Below are positions 41,019 to 50,108 of a stretch of DNA of 64,000 bases, one piece after another. Under the pieces are notes generated by a model. The model made no database searches, was not told where the DNA came from, and saw only the letters and a program-made list of their open reading frames with translations. A program made the position numbers and the translations under genes. Source of the stretch: Halorussus limi (GTDB taxonomy: Archaea; Halobacteriota; Halobacteria; Halobacteriales; Haladaptataceae); contig NZ_CP096659.1 in the NCBI RefSeq assembly GCF_023238205.1, positions 1,877,626 through 1,941,625 of the forward strand. Direction: 5' to 3'. Position 1 is the first letter of the stretch; each line of letters opens with the position of its first letter.

Positions 41019-41896
41019 TGGTCGTTGGACGGGGAAGCGTTCGCAGTCGATTCGTCGGTGCGGCGACGCCAGAGGGCGACGGCGCCGAGTCCGCTCGCGA
41101 CGTACGCCAGCCACGCGACGCCGCCCGGTGCGGTGCCGACGAGCAGGCCGACGACGCTGTTCACCGACAGTCCGCCGACGACCGCGACGCCGGCCGACTG
41201 CCCGGCGACGGCGAGCGTGGCCCGAGTCGAGTCCGAACCGGACGGTTCGCTCTGCCGACCGTCCTGCGAGGCGGGCGCGGGCCGATTCGACTCCGCCGAG
41301 TTCGGGGTCAGTTCTTCCCGGGTCGCCCCGTCCGCCTCCGCGGCGGTCGCGGCCCGTCCCGGGGACTCGTCAGTCCACGACGGGGACTCGTCAGTCCGCG
41401 ATGGGGACTCGTCAGTCCGGTGCCGAGACTCGGCGGCCCGTGACGATGTGTCGTCGGCCGGCCTCTCCCCGGAGTCGTGTCGTTCGACCTGCTCGGCGAG
41501 CGTCTCGGCGTCGACCCGACCGTCCCGTCGGTCGGGCGTCAGTTCGCTGCGGGGCGACATGTCCGACCGAGGCGACCGCCGCTCGCCGCTCTGGCCGTCC
41601 GTCGGCGCGGACCGGTCTCCGGTCGTCCGGCGGGAGTCCCGACCCGTCGCGGTGTCGCGACCGACGTGCCAGAGGACGGCACCGATGAGTAGCGAGGCGA
41701 AGCCCCCGCCCAGAACCGCCCCTTTTCCGGTCGGGGCCTGATAGCTGGTCTCCACGCAGTTCTGTCCGTACTGAACCACCGAGTCGTAGCACGTCCGGGC
41801 CGTCTCGGTCCGGGTGGCCGGCATCGCCAGTCCGGCGAGCGTCAGCAGGACGCCGAGACCGACCAGTCCGACGCCCAGCGTTCGCTTGAGGTTCAT
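41015..41896 (-). CDS. Membrane protein with long Ser/Arg/Asp-rich linker and internal repeats
   Basis: 293 residues from ATG 41896. Two N-terminal helices (about 7-28 and 59-78) enclose a loop with two cysteines (C36, C47), followed by a polar disordered linker (about 85-215) and two C-terminal helices (about 222-272). The linker includes the tandem TDESPSR/W/G units encoded by 21-bp DNA repeats. No family recognised. Middle gene of a three-gene operon with four-base overlaps on both sides. Confidence 0.65.
   Translation of the reverse strand: MNLKRTLGVGLVGLGVLLTLAGLAMPATRTETARTCYDSVVQYGQNCVETSYQAPTGKGAVLGGGFASLLIGAVLWHVGRDTATGRDSRRTTGDRSAPTDGQSGERRSPRSDMSPRSELTPDRRDGRVDAETLAEQVERHDSGERPADDTSSRAAESRHRTDESPSRTDESPSWTDESPGRAATAAEADGATREELTPNSAESNRPAPASQDGRQSEPSGSDSTRATLAVAGQSAGVAVVGGLSVNSVVGLLVGTAPGGVAWLAYVASGLGAVALWRRRTDESTANASPSNDQ
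41361..41423. repeat. Three tandem 21-bp repeats inside the linker gene
   Basis: Units start at 41361, 41382 and 41403 (GGGGACTCGTCAGTCC plus five variable bases). They are in frame and encode DESP-type repeats of the disordered linker, so copy number can change without a frameshift. Confidence 0.8.
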
Positions 41897-42090
41897 GGCG
41901 TCGCCACCGGTACGGGGGTGGCGAACGCGGCCGTCACCGACCCGCCGTCGCCGACCCGTCCGCCGCCCGTCTTGCCCGCGATTCGACTCCCGGTCTCGCA
42001 ACGTATCTCGACCTCCTCCGTCCGCTCGAAGGTGGCCTCCGCGGGGACCCGGGCGTCCGCACGCGAAGACTGTAGCGTAAACTCCGGCAT
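41893..42090 (-). CDS. 65-residue protein heading the beta-propeller operon
   Basis: ATG 42090 to stop at 41893, overlapping the next gene by four bases. It reads MPEFTLQSSRADARVPAEATFE... with a predicted beta-rich character, one cysteine, and a hydrophobic C-terminus. The correct TATA box (GTATATACG, 42113-42121) lies 25-30 bases upstream, so it starts a leaderless operon. Function unknown. Confidence 0.65.
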   Translation of the reverse strand: MPEFTLQSSRADARVPAEATFERTEEVEIRCETGSRIAGKTGGGRVGDGGSVTAAFATPVPVATP

Positions 42091-42112
42091 ACCGCCACTG
42101 TAAAAGCAGTCC

Positions 42113-42121
42113 CGTATATAC
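42113..42121 (-). promoter_or_regulatory. TATA box of the three-gene surface operon
   Basis: GTATATACG is centred 27 bases before the ATG at 42090. Confidence 0.6.
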
Positions 42122-42202
42122 GTCCCGATTTCCGCTCCGTCCCGCGATTTCGTCGGCGGTCCGGGGTCTCGCCGACGACCGCCGGGTTGCCCCCACGTGA
42201 AC

Positions 42203-42210
42203 GTTTAACC
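42203..42210 (+). promoter_or_regulatory. TATA box for the M24-family gene
   Basis: GTTTAACC lies about 28 bases before the ATG at 42236, supporting that start over one six codons upstream. Confidence 0.5.
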
Positions 42211-42235
42211 CGCCGGGTTGCGTGAGTCGGTCTAT

Positions 42236-43438
42236 ATGCCGACGCGAGTTCCCGACAGCGAGTTTCAGGACCGACTCGCCGCCGTCCGCGACCGCATCGA
42301 CGACGCGGGCGCCGACGCCGGCGTCTGGTTCGGCGCGACGAGCATCGAGTATCTGACCGGCTTCGACCACATCCAGACCGAGCGCCCGGTCGTGCTCGCG
42401 GTGACCGACGACCGCGTCGCGGTCACGGTGCCCCGCCTCGAAGTCGAACGGGTCGAGACCAACCCGCGCATCGACGCGGTCCATCACTACTTCGACTACC
42501 CCGGCGGCGACCCCGTCGAGACCGCGGCCGGGATGCTCTCGGAGTTGGGCGTCGAGTCGGTCGCCGCCGACGCCGACGGCGCGCCGGGCGTGATGGGCTA
42601 CGAGGGACCGAAACTCTCGTCGTTCGTCGAGGTCGAGAGCCAGAACTGGGTGAGTCGGATGCGGTGGGCCAAGTCCGACGCGGAGGTCGAACTGGTCCGC
42701 GAGTCGGCCCGGTGGGGCAACCTCGCACACCGCTACCTCGCCGACTTCACCGAGGTAGGCGAACACCCCGCGACCGTGAGCCAGCGCGCCTCGCTGGAGG
42801 CCTCGCGGGCGATGCTAGACGCGCTGGGCGACGAGTACGTCCCGCGCACGCGCGGCGACGGTCCGGCGATGGCGGGGTTCATCACGGGCGAGCAGACCGC
42901 CCTGCCCCACGGCCACACCGCGAACCGCCGCCTGCAGGAGGGCGACGTGCTGGTGACGGGCGCGAGCGCCGACGTGGACGGCTACCGCTCGGAACTCGAA
43001 CGGACCATGTTCCTCGGCGAACCGGACGACGAGCAGGCCCACTACTTCGAACTCATGCTGGAGGCCCAGACCGTCGCCATCGACGCGCTCGGACCGGGCG
43101 TCGAACTGTCGTACGTGGACGAGCAGGTCTGGGACTTCTTCGAGGAACAGGGCGTCGCCGACCTCGCGCGACACCACGTCGGCCACAACATCGGCCTCGG
43201 CGCGCACGAACCGCCGTACATCGACCGCGGGTGGACGACTCACTGCGCCGAGCAGGACGGCCGCGAGGACCGCGACGCCGAGATGGAACCCGGCCACATC
43301 TACACCATCGAACCCGGCATCTACACCGACGAGTACGGCTACCGCCACTCCGACACCATCGCCATCACCGAGGACGGCGTGGACTGGCTGACTTACTTCC
43401 CGCGGGACCTGGAGTCGAACACGATTCGCGCGGAGTAG
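42236..43438 (+). CDS. M24 (Xaa-Pro aminopeptidase/creatinase fold) family protein with altered metal ligands
   Basis: 400 residues. An N-terminal creatinase-type domain (about 1-140) precedes the pita-bread domain. Conserved: HHVGHNIGLGAHEPP and IEPGIYTDEYG. Deviations: the DGYxSDxTRT metal region reads DVDGYRSELERT (second Asp is Glu), and the RxEDT motif reads RHSDT, so the last Glu ligand is lost. It may be a metal-poor hydrolase of the creatinase/DMSP-lyase kind rather than a dipeptidase. It stands alone with its own promoter. Confidence 0.8.
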   Translation: MPTRVPDSEFQDRLAAVRDRIDDAGADAGVWFGATSIEYLTGFDHIQTERPVVLAVTDDRVAVTVPRLEVERVETNPRIDAVHHYFDYPGGDPVETAAGMLSELGVESVAADADGAPGVMGYEGPKLSSFVEVESQNWVSRMRWAKSDAEVELVRESARWGNLAHRYLADFTEVGEHPATVSQRASLEASRAMLDALGDEYVPRTRGDGPAMAGFITGEQTALPHGHTANRRLQEGDVLVTGASADVDGYRSELERTMFLGEPDDEQAHYFELMLEAQTVAIDALGPGVELSYVDEQVWDFFEEQGVADLARHHVGHNIGLGAHEPPYIDRGWTTHCAEQDGREDRDAEMEPGHIYTIEPGIYTDEYGYRHSDTIAITEDGVDWLTYFPRDLESNTIRAE

Positions 43439-43571
43439 CCGGTCGACGGTCTCGCGGCGGTTTCGCGGCGGATTCTCTCGTCTCTGGGTATTTTTCGGAA
43501 CGCTGTCCGTCCGCTCGCTCGAACTTCGTCCGTCCTTGCGCGAGGCGAGTTCGGCGGACGCGGTTCGCTCC

Positions 43572-43590
43572 GCCAGCGCCGGGCGCTGGC
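43572..43590. other. Strong GC-rich hairpin before the corrinoid operon
   Basis: GCCAGCGC-CGG-GCGCTGGC is a perfect 8-bp stem with a three-base loop in the 204-base gap between the M24 gene and the corrinoid operon. It may end the M24 transcript or affect the operon leader. I see no cobalamin riboswitch features around it. Confidence 0.5.
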
Positions 43591-43642
43591 ACGGTTCCCC
43601 GACTCCGAGCGATTCAAGTTCATTTGCACTAACACCGACGTA

Positions 43643-44266
43643 GTGGCAGTCTCGTTCGACCTCTTCGGAACCCTCGTGGACGCCGACCGACCCGACGACC
43701 CCGCGAGCGCCGTCGCCGCGGAACTCGACTCGCGGGGCGTGGCGGTCCCCGACGACTGGGCCGCGGCCTACCGGGAGGTCCACGTCGACGCGCCCGAAGG
43801 CGCGGAGGTTCCGCTGATGGCCCACGTCAGCGCGGCGCTGGCGAGTCGAGGCGTCGAAGCGCCGGGAAACGCCGCGCGCCGGGCGGTCGTCGCCGCGTTC
43901 GACCCCGAGGTCGAGACCCGCGAGGGCGCGCTCGACGCCGTCGCGGCCGCGAGCGAGCGCGGCCCGGTCGCGGTGCTGTCGAACTGCGCGGTGCCCCAAC
44001 TCGCGCGGAAAGCGCTGATTCGCTCGGCTCTCGACCGCGAGAGCTTCGACGCGGTCGTCACCAGCGTCGCCTCCGGGTGGCGCAAGCCCGACCGCCGGGC
44101 GTTCGAGACCTGCGCCGACCGACTCGGCGTCTCGGTCGCCGAGCTAATCCACGTCGGCGACGACCCCCGAACCGACGGCGGCCTCGACGACTGCGGCGGC
44201 GAGGCCGTCCTCCTGTCGGACGTTCCACTCACCGCGTTTCCCGAGTGGCTGGAGGGTCGGCGATGA
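43643..44266 (+). CDS. HAD-superfamily phosphatase heading the corrinoid operon
   Basis: 207 residues from GTG 43643. HAD motifs: SFDLFGTL (nucleophile Asp), SNCAVPQLARK (motif II Ser), WRKPDRRAF (Lys) and HVGDDPRTDGGLD (acidic motif IV). Its ATGA overlap with cbiB says it belongs to corrinoid metabolism. The one nucleotide-loop step with no gene in this operon is removal of the phosphate from alpha-ribazole phosphate or adenosylcobalamin phosphate, so this HAD could fill it; that is inference. Confidence 0.82.
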   Translation: MAVSFDLFGTLVDADRPDDPASAVAAELDSRGVAVPDDWAAAYREVHVDAPEGAEVPLMAHVSAALASRGVEAPGNAARRAVVAAFDPEVETREGALDAVAAASERGPVAVLSNCAVPQLARKALIRSALDRESFDAVVTSVASGWRKPDRRAFETCADRLGVSVAELIHVGDDPRTDGGLDDCGGEAVLLSDVPLTAFPEWLEGRR

Positions 44267-45225
44267 ACGCTGCGGTCCCCGTCGCAATCGCGCTCGCCCT
44301 CGACGCCGCAATCGCGGAACCCCCGCGCCGACTCCACCCCGTGGCGCTGTTCGGGTCGCTGGTCGCCGTCTTCGACCGCGAGTGGTCCCGGCCCCGAATT
44401 GCGGGTCTCGCCGTCGCCGCCGCGCTCCCCCTGCTGGCGGCCGCGACGGTCGCGCTCGCGGTCGAAGTGGCGGTCCGGCTACACCCCGTCGCGGGCGCGC
44501 TCGCGGCCGGAATCGTCGTCTTCGCCGCGACCAGTCTCCGCATGCTCACGGAGACGGCGACCGAGGTCGTCGCCGCGACCGAGACCGACCTCTCGGCCGC
44601 CCGCGAGCGCCTCCGGTGGTTGGCGGGCCGGGACGCCGCCGACCTCTCGGCCGCCGAGGTCCGGAGCGCCGCGGTCGAGAGCGCGGCCGAGAACCTCGCC
44701 GACGGCGCGGTGGCGGCCCTGCTCGCGTTCGCCCTGTTGGCCCCGGTCTCACTGCCCGCCGGGGCCGCGGCCGCGGTGTGGGTCAAGGCGGTCAACACCC
44801 TCGACTCGATGTTGGGCTACCCCGACAAGGCACACGGCACCGCGAGCGCCCGCCTCGACGACGCGGTCATGTGGATTCCCGCCCGCGTGAGCGCGGGACT
44901 GCTCGCGGTCGCGGCGCTCGTACCCCTGTCCGGCGCGGGCGCGCGTCGCCGCCTCGCGTCGCTGTCGGCCGCCCGCCGGTGGGCCGCGGCCCCGCCCTCG
45001 CCCAACTCCGGATGGCCGATGGCGACGCTCGCGGCGGTCGTCGACGCACGCCTCGAAAAGCCGGGCGTCTACGTCCTGAACCCCGACGCCGCGCTCCCTT
45101 CGGTCGAAACCTCGCGTGCCGGGGTCCGGGTCGTCCGGGCCGCGGGCGTCCTCGCCTTCCTGCTCGCGGCGCTCCTCGCGGGGGTCGGATACGCGTTCGC
45201 GCCGGAGGTGGTCGCGTGGCTCTGA
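44263..45225 (+). CDS. cbiB: Adenosylcobinamide-phosphate synthase CbiB
   Basis: 320 residues from ATG 44263 with about five helices. Family motifs EPPRRLHPVALFGSL, AAVESAAENLADG and NTLDSMLGYP identify CbiB. It joins aminopropanol phosphate (from CobD) to adenosylcobyric acid. Overlaps the HAD gene by four bases and cobS by ten. Confidence 0.93.
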   Translation: MNAAVPVAIALALDAAIAEPPRRLHPVALFGSLVAVFDREWSRPRIAGLAVAAALPLLAAATVALAVEVAVRLHPVAGALAAGIVVFAATSLRMLTETATEVVAATETDLSAARERLRWLAGRDAADLSAAEVRSAAVESAAENLADGAVAALLAFALLAPVSLPAGAAAAVWVKAVNTLDSMLGYPDKAHGTASARLDDAVMWIPARVSAGLLAVAALVPLSGAGARRRLASLSAARRWAAAPPSPNSGWPMATLAAVVDARLEKPGVYVLNPDAALPSVETSRAGVRVVRAAGVLAFLLAALLAGVGYAFAPEVVAWL

Positions 45226-46037
45226 CCGCGGTCCCGAGTCGCACTCGGGAACTCGTCGGACGGCGTCTGACGGCGGTTCGGGGCGCGCTCGGCTTCCTCA
45301 CCCGCCTGCCGACCGGCCGGAGCGAGGCGGCGTGGACCGCGTTCAGCGAGACCCCTGCCGCCTTCCCGGCGGCCGGGTGGGTCGCGGGCGCGCTGGCCGC
45401 GACCCCGTTGGTCGCCGCGCAGTTCCGGGCGCTCCCGGCCCCGACCGTCGCGTTCGGCTACCTGCTCGCGCTCTACGCCGTCACCGGCATCAACCACGCC
45501 GACGGCGTCGCCGACCTCGGCGACGCCGCGGTCGTCCACGGCGACCCGGAGCGACGCCGCGCGGTCCTGAAGGACACAGAGGTCGGCGTCGGCGCGGTGC
45601 TGGCGCTCTCGCTCGTCCTCGCGGGTCTCGCGCTGGCCGCGCTGGCGCTGGCGGGACTGCCCGCGGCCGCGCCCCGGACCGCCGCGGTCGGCGTCTCCGG
45701 CGCAGTCGCTATCGCCGTCGCCGCGGAGGTCGGCGCGAAACTCGGGATGGCCGCGCTGGCTTGCCTCGGCGACCCCGCCTTCGAGGGACTGGGGTCGGCG
45801 TTCACCGACAACGCCCCGGCCGCGCTGGTCGCGCCGGTCGTCGTCGCGGCCCCGGTCGCCCTGCTGGGCGTCCCGGCGGTCGCGGCGCTCGGCGGGGCGC
45901 TGGCGGCCGCGCTCGGCGTCCTCCGGTGGTCGCGGACCAACCTCGGCGGGGTCAACGGCGACGCCTTCGGCGCGGCCAACGAACTCGCCCGCCTCGCGGG
46001 CCTGCATCTGGGGGTGGTCGCGTGGACGCTCTCGTGA
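45216..46037 (+). CDS. cobS: Adenosylcobinamide-GDP ribazoletransferase CobS
   Basis: 273 residues from GTG 45216, mostly hydrophobic. [10 protein letters not shown] at the N-terminus, [15 protein letters not shown] (metal-binding DG-D motif) and [18 protein letters not shown] near the C-terminus are characteristic. It joins GDP-activated cobinamide to alpha-ribazole, the last assembly step. Confidence 0.94.
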   Translation: MALTAVPSRTRELVGRRLTAVRGALGFLTRLPTGRSEAAWTAFSETPAAFPAAGWVAGALAATPLVAAQFRALPAPTVAFGYLLALYAVTGINHADGVADLGDAAVVHGDPERRRAVLKDTEVGVGAVLALSLVLAGLALAALALAGLPAAAPRTAAVGVSGAVAIAVAAEVGAKLGMAALACLGDPAFEGLGSAFTDNAPAALVAPVVVAAPVALLGVPAVAALGGALAAALGVLRWSRTNLGGVNGDAFGAANELARLAGLHLGVVAWTLS

Positions 46038-46615
46038 TGTGCGGCGGCCGGGGCACCCGCCTCGACGCTCCGACCGAGAAACCGCTGTTCGAGGTCGGCG
46101 GGCGGCCGATGGTCGCCCGCGTCGCCGACGCCCTCGCCGAGAGCCGAGTCGAGAGCGTCCGCGCGGTCGTCTCGCCTCACGCGCCCGAGACCCGGAAATT
46201 CGCGGACGGCCGCGACGACCTCGCCACCGTCGAGACGCCGGGCGAGGGCTACGTCGCCGACCTACAGGTCGCGCTGGAGGCGGTCGAACCGCCGGTCCTG
46301 ACCGTCGCCGCCGACCTGCCCCTGCTCGACGCCGACGCCGTGAACGCGGTCCTCGACGCCTCCGACACGGAGACCGACCGTCGAGACGACGGCGGCCGGC
46401 CCTCCACGACGGTCTGCGTCCCGGCCCAACTCAAGCGCGCTCTCGGCGCGAGCCTCGACACCGCCTTCGAGCGCGACGGCCGGGAACTCGCACCGACCGG
46501 AGTGAACGTCGTCGCCGAAACGGAGAGAGAAACCATGTACGAGACTTACGACGCGCGACTGGCCGTGAACGTGAACCGACTCGCAGACGCCGACCTCGCG
46601 GAGGGTCTGCTGTGA
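46022..46615 (+). CDS. cobY: GTP:adenosylcobinamide-phosphate guanylyltransferase CobY
   Basis: 197 residues from GTG 46022, overlapping cobS by 16 bases. Nucleotidyltransferase start [28 protein letters not shown] (about 3-30) and [13 protein letters not shown] metal site. CobY is the archaeal non-orthologous replacement of bacterial CobU and activates cobinamide phosphate with GTP. Confidence 0.92.
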   Translation: MDALVMCGGRGTRLDAPTEKPLFEVGGRPMVARVADALAESRVESVRAVVSPHAPETRKFADGRDDLATVETPGEGYVADLQVALEAVEPPVLTVAADLPLLDADAVNAVLDASDTETDRRDDGGRPSTTVCVPAQLKRALGASLDTAFERDGRELAPTGVNVVAETERETMYETYDARLAVNVNRLADADLAEGLL

Positions 46616-47637
46616 GACTGCTCCTGTTCGCCGGGACCACCCGGACCGCCGAAATCGACGGGATAAGCGCCGCGGGGGCCGACCCCGAGGCGATGGTGTG
46701 GACGCCGAGCGCCGACGCCGAGATTCTGGAGTACGGCGAACCGGTCCGCGCGCCCGAGGTCCCGGTCAGTCCCACGGGGTGTCCGACGCCCGCGCTCGCG
46801 ACCCGCGCGGTCCGAGAACTCGCCGACTTCGAGACCGGCGTAGTGGACGCCGGACTCGCCGAACCCACCGCCGCGCCCACCGTCTCGGTCGGCGCGCGCC
46901 CCGGCGAGGACGTGCGCGAGTCCGACCCCGTGCCGACCGCGCCGGGTGCCTACGCCGCCGCCCGGCAGTTCGGCCGACAGTTTCCCGACGACGAGGTCAC
47001 GGTCGCCGAGACGATTCCCGGCGGCACGACCACCGCGCTCGGGGTCCTGACCGCGCTGGGCGAGGAGCGGGGCGTCTCGTCGTCGCTCCCCGACAACCCC
47101 ATCGAGCGAAAGCGCGAGGTGGTCGCGGAGGCGCTCGACGCCAGCGGATTGGAGTCGGGCGACGCCGCGGGCGACCCCCGGTCGGCGGTCCGGCGCGCGG
47201 GCGACCCGGTGCTGGCGAGCGCCGCGGGGTTCGTCGTCGGGGCCGCCCGGACCGGCACCGCGGTGACGCTGGCCGGCGGCACCCAGATGCTCGCCGTCGC
47301 CGCCCTCGCGCGCCACGCCGGGGTCGAGCGACCGCTCGCGCTCGCGACGACGACGTTCGTCGCCGACGACCCCGCCGCCGACCTCCGGGGCGCGGCCGCC
47401 GACTTCGACCTCGACCTGACCGTCGCCGACCCCGGGTTCGAGGAGTCGGACCACCCCGCGATGGCGAGATACGTCGCCGGAGAGGCCAAGGAAGGCGTCG
47501 GGATGGGCGGGGCCTTGGCGCTCGCCGAGCGAGAGGGAATCGAGATGGCCCGCGTCCGCGACCGGATTCGGACGCTGTACGACGAACTGGTCGAGGGCGA
47601 ACCGGCCCCCGCGGGACGCGACGATGGACCGCGATAG
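46612..47637 (+). CDS. cobT: Archaeal CobT-like nicotinate-nucleotide/dimethylbenzimidazole phosphoribosyltransferase
   Basis: 341 residues from GTG 46612, GTGA overlap with cobY. The archaeal CobT group signatures [41 protein letters not shown] and [12 protein letters not shown] are present. It should make alpha-ribazole phosphate or a related lower-ligand nucleotide for CobS. Confidence 0.88.
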   Translation: MRLLLFAGTTRTAEIDGISAAGADPEAMVWTPSADAEILEYGEPVRAPEVPVSPTGCPTPALATRAVRELADFETGVVDAGLAEPTAAPTVSVGARPGEDVRESDPVPTAPGAYAAARQFGRQFPDDEVTVAETIPGGTTTALGVLTALGEERGVSSSLPDNPIERKREVVAEALDASGLESGDAAGDPRSAVRRAGDPVLASAAGFVVGAARTGTAVTLAGGTQMLAVAALARHAGVERPLALATTTFVADDPAADLRGAAADFDLDLTVADPGFEESDHPAMARYVAGEAKEGVGMGGALALAEREGIEMARVRDRIRTLYDELVEGEPAPAGRDDGPR

Positions 47638-48634
47638 CGTCCGGGAGGTCGGCCGAGTGCCCCACGGCGGGAGCGACGACCCCGACCTGCTCGACTTCAG
47701 CGCGAACACCAACCCGCGGACGCCGCCCGGGACCCGCGAGGTCTACGCCGACGCCCTCGACGCGTCCCGGTCGTATCCGAACGACGACTACCCCGAGTTC
47801 CGGGCGGCGGCCGCCGACTTCGCGGACTGCGACCCCGACGCGGTCGTCCCCACGCCGGGCGGTCTGGCGGCGCTCCGACTCGCGTTCGCCGTGAGCGTCT
47901 CGCCCGGCGACTCGGTGCTGGTCCCGTTTCCCAGTTTCGGCGAGTACGCCCGCGAGATTCGCCTGCAGGGCGGGCGACCGGAGTTCGTACCCCACGACGA
48001 ACTGCTTGACGCCGACCCCCGGGACCACGCCGCGGTCGTGGTCTGCAACCCGAACAACCCGACCGGCGACGCCTACGACCCCGGCGCGCTCCGCGAGTTC
48101 GCGGCCGAGTGCCGAGAGAGCGACGCCCTGCTCGTCGCCGACGAGGCGTTCCTCGGGTTCACCGACCGCCCCTCGCTCGCGGGCACGCCGGGCGTCGCCG
48201 TCGCGCGCTCGCTGACCAAACTCTTCGGCCTCCCGGGTCTCCGGGCCGGGTTCGCGGTTGCGACCGGCGAGGTCGGCGCGGACCTCGCTACCGCACGGCG
48301 GGCGTGGAGTTGCGGGACCCCGGCGGCCCGCGTCGGCGCGCACTGCCTCCGAGCGGACGAGTTCGTGGCCGAGACCCGCGAGCGCGTCCGCCGGGAGCGC
48401 GCCCGGATGACCGACGCCCTCGGCGAGGAGTTCGAGGTCCACCCATCCGAGTCCCCCTTCCTCCTGCTCGACGCAGGGGAGCGCGACCCCGCGGAAATCG
48501 TCCGGCGCGCCCGCGAACGTGGCGTCGCGGTCCGCGACGCCACGACGTTCCGGGGACTCGACTCCCACGTCCGGGTCGCGGTCCGGACGCCCGGCGAGAA
48601 CGACCGCCTGCTGGAGGTCCTCGGCGATGTCTGA
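47624..48634 (+). CDS. cobD: L-threonine-O-3-phosphate decarboxylase CobD
   Basis: 336 residues, class I/II PLP aminotransferase fold. [20 protein letters not shown] and the PLP lysine K199 in [14 protein letters not shown]. It makes (R)-1-amino-2-propanol phosphate for CbiB. Overlaps cobT by 14 bases and cbiZ by eight. Confidence 0.9.
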   Translation: MDRDSVREVGRVPHGGSDDPDLLDFSANTNPRTPPGTREVYADALDASRSYPNDDYPEFRAAAADFADCDPDAVVPTPGGLAALRLAFAVSVSPGDSVLVPFPSFGEYAREIRLQGGRPEFVPHDELLDADPRDHAAVVVCNPNNPTGDAYDPGALREFAAECRESDALLVADEAFLGFTDRPSLAGTPGVAVARSLTKLFGLPGLRAGFAVATGEVGADLATARRAWSCGTPAARVGAHCLRADEFVAETRERVRRERARMTDALGEEFEVHPSESPFLLLDAGERDPAEIVRRARERGVAVRDATTFRGLDSHVRVAVRTPGENDRLLEVLGDV

Positions 48635-49445
48635 GGACTCCTCGGGCGTGTTCGAGACCACCGTCAGCGAGGGCGTCCTCCGGGTCCGCCGGGAGGGCGC
48701 GCGGTGGCTCTCGACCGGGTGGGCGGGCGGCGAGTGTCGCGCCGACGCGGCCGACAACGTCTCGGTCCCGGAGGGGTTCGACCGCACGGACCTCGACGCG
48801 TACATCGCCGAGCGCCGGCGGGCGGCGGGGTTCGAGGGTTCGGGACCCGCGCTTCTCACCGGCGTCGAGTTGCGCCACGCCCGCGGCGCGCGACTGGGGC
48901 CGGTCGCGGCGGTGGCGACCGCCGGCGTCTCGAACCCGGCCGCGCTCCCGACCGACCCCGAGGACGCGCGCGCCGACCGGTCGGGCGAGCGCGCCGAGCA
49001 GTCGTGCGGTCCCGCCGACGCGTCGGCGGACGCCGCCGGTCCGGACGGGTCGGAGACGCCCGAGGTCGGCACCGTCAACGTCGTCGTCGGCACCGAGCGG
49101 TCGCTGGCCGACGGCGCGTTGGCGAACCTGCTCGCGGTCGCAGTCGAGGCCAAGACCGCGACCCTGCTCGCGGAGACCGGCTTTCCGGGCACGACAAGCG
49201 ACGCGGCCGTCGCGGCCTGCGACCCGGCGGGCGAGCGGGTCGCCTTCTCGGGGAGCGCCACCGAGGTCGGGGCCTGCGCGCGGGCCTGCGTCCGCGAGGC
49301 GGTGCGCGCGAGCCTCGACTCGCGGTACGGCGAGGGCACCGGCGCGACGGTTCCCGAGTCGGTCGCCGACGCGGAGTACGGCGTCGCGACCGACCGACGT
49401 GCGGCGGTGTTCCGTCCGGCGGAACGCGAACGAGACGACGCGTAG
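48627..49445 (+). CDS. cbiZ: Adenosylcobinamide amidohydrolase CbiZ
   Basis: 272 residues. WLSTGWAGGECRADAADNVSVPEGF, LTGVELRHARGARLG, VATAGVSNPAA and TVNVVVGTERSLADGALANLL are the conserved CbiZ blocks. It removes the aminopropanol arm from salvaged cobinamides, giving cobyric acid that CbiB can use. It carries an Ala/Asp/Ser-rich insertion (about 112-145) not needed for the fold. Its presence marks salvage of incomplete corrinoids from outside. Confidence 0.92.
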   Translation: MSEDSSGVFETTVSEGVLRVRREGARWLSTGWAGGECRADAADNVSVPEGFDRTDLDAYIAERRRAAGFEGSGPALLTGVELRHARGARLGPVAAVATAGVSNPAALPTDPEDARADRSGERAEQSCGPADASADAAGPDGSETPEVGTVNVVVGTERSLADGALANLLAVAVEAKTATLLAETGFPGTTSDAAVAACDPAGERVAFSGSATEVGACARACVREAVRASLDSRYGEGTGATVPESVADAEYGVATDRRAAVFRPAERERDDA

Positions 49446-49480
49446 AGACTGAAATTTGATGCTTTAACGAACATATACAC

Positions 49481-50083
49481 ATGCCAGAGACAGAGAAAAC
49501 CGACTCCGACGACGGCGATAGCATCGAACCGGCCGACCCCGACGAGTTCGGTCTCGTACAGGTCTGGTGGGGCGACGGCAAGGGAAAGACTACGGCGGCG
49601 CTCGGCATGGGGTTCCGGGCGGCGGGCCACGGCTACCGGGTCCACCTGCTCCAGTTCATGAAGGGCGGCGCGGACAGCGTCGAGGACTCGCGCGGCGAGT
49701 ACGCCGCCATCGAGGCCCTGCCGACGTTCACCTACGAGACGACCGGCGAGTACGGGTGGCACGGCTTCTCGGACGGGAGCGACGACGACGAACACGCCGC
49801 TCGGGCGCGGGCGGCGCTCGCTCGCGCCCGCGAGGCCGCCGACGAGGGCTACCACATGCTGATTCTCGACGAGGTGCTGTACGCCGCCAACCGAGGACTG
49901 GTCGAACCGGACGACGTGCGCGAGTTGGTCGAATCGAAGCCCGACGACCTCGAACTCGTCCTGACCGGGGGTCACGACCGCCCCGAGTACGTCACCGACC
50001 TCGCGGACCTCGTGACCCGCGTCGAGAAGGAGCGCCACCCCATCGAGGACGGACAGGGCGCGCGGAAGGGAACCGAGTACTGA
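49481..50083 (+). CDS. cobA: Cob(I)yrinic acid a,c-diamide adenosyltransferase (CobA/BtuR type)
   Basis: 200 residues. The P-loop GDGKGKTTAALG is at 31-42 and ILDEVLYAANRGLV is the Walker B-like region. It adds the 5'-deoxyadenosyl group to reduced corrinoids. An acidic N-terminal stretch of about 22 residues is haloarchaeal. A CTTTAACG element at about 49461-49468 suggests that it can also be transcribed separately from the operon. Confidence 0.93.
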   Translation: MPETEKTDSDDGDSIEPADPDEFGLVQVWWGDGKGKTTAALGMGFRAAGHGYRVHLLQFMKGGADSVEDSRGEYAAIEALPTFTYETTGEYGWHGFSDGSDDDEHAARARAALARAREAADEGYHMLILDEVLYAANRGLVEPDDVRELVESKPDDLELVLTGGHDRPEYVTDLADLVTRVEKERHPIEDGQGARKGTEY

Positions 50084-50108
50084 CCCGTCGCCGGGTCGAA
50101 CGTCCGGT

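Noticed and set aside
43439-43642. Cobalamin riboswitch before the corrinoid operon
   Set aside because: Only a simple GC hairpin is visible and no B12-box-like sequence was found; such riboswitches are not expected in haloarchaea.
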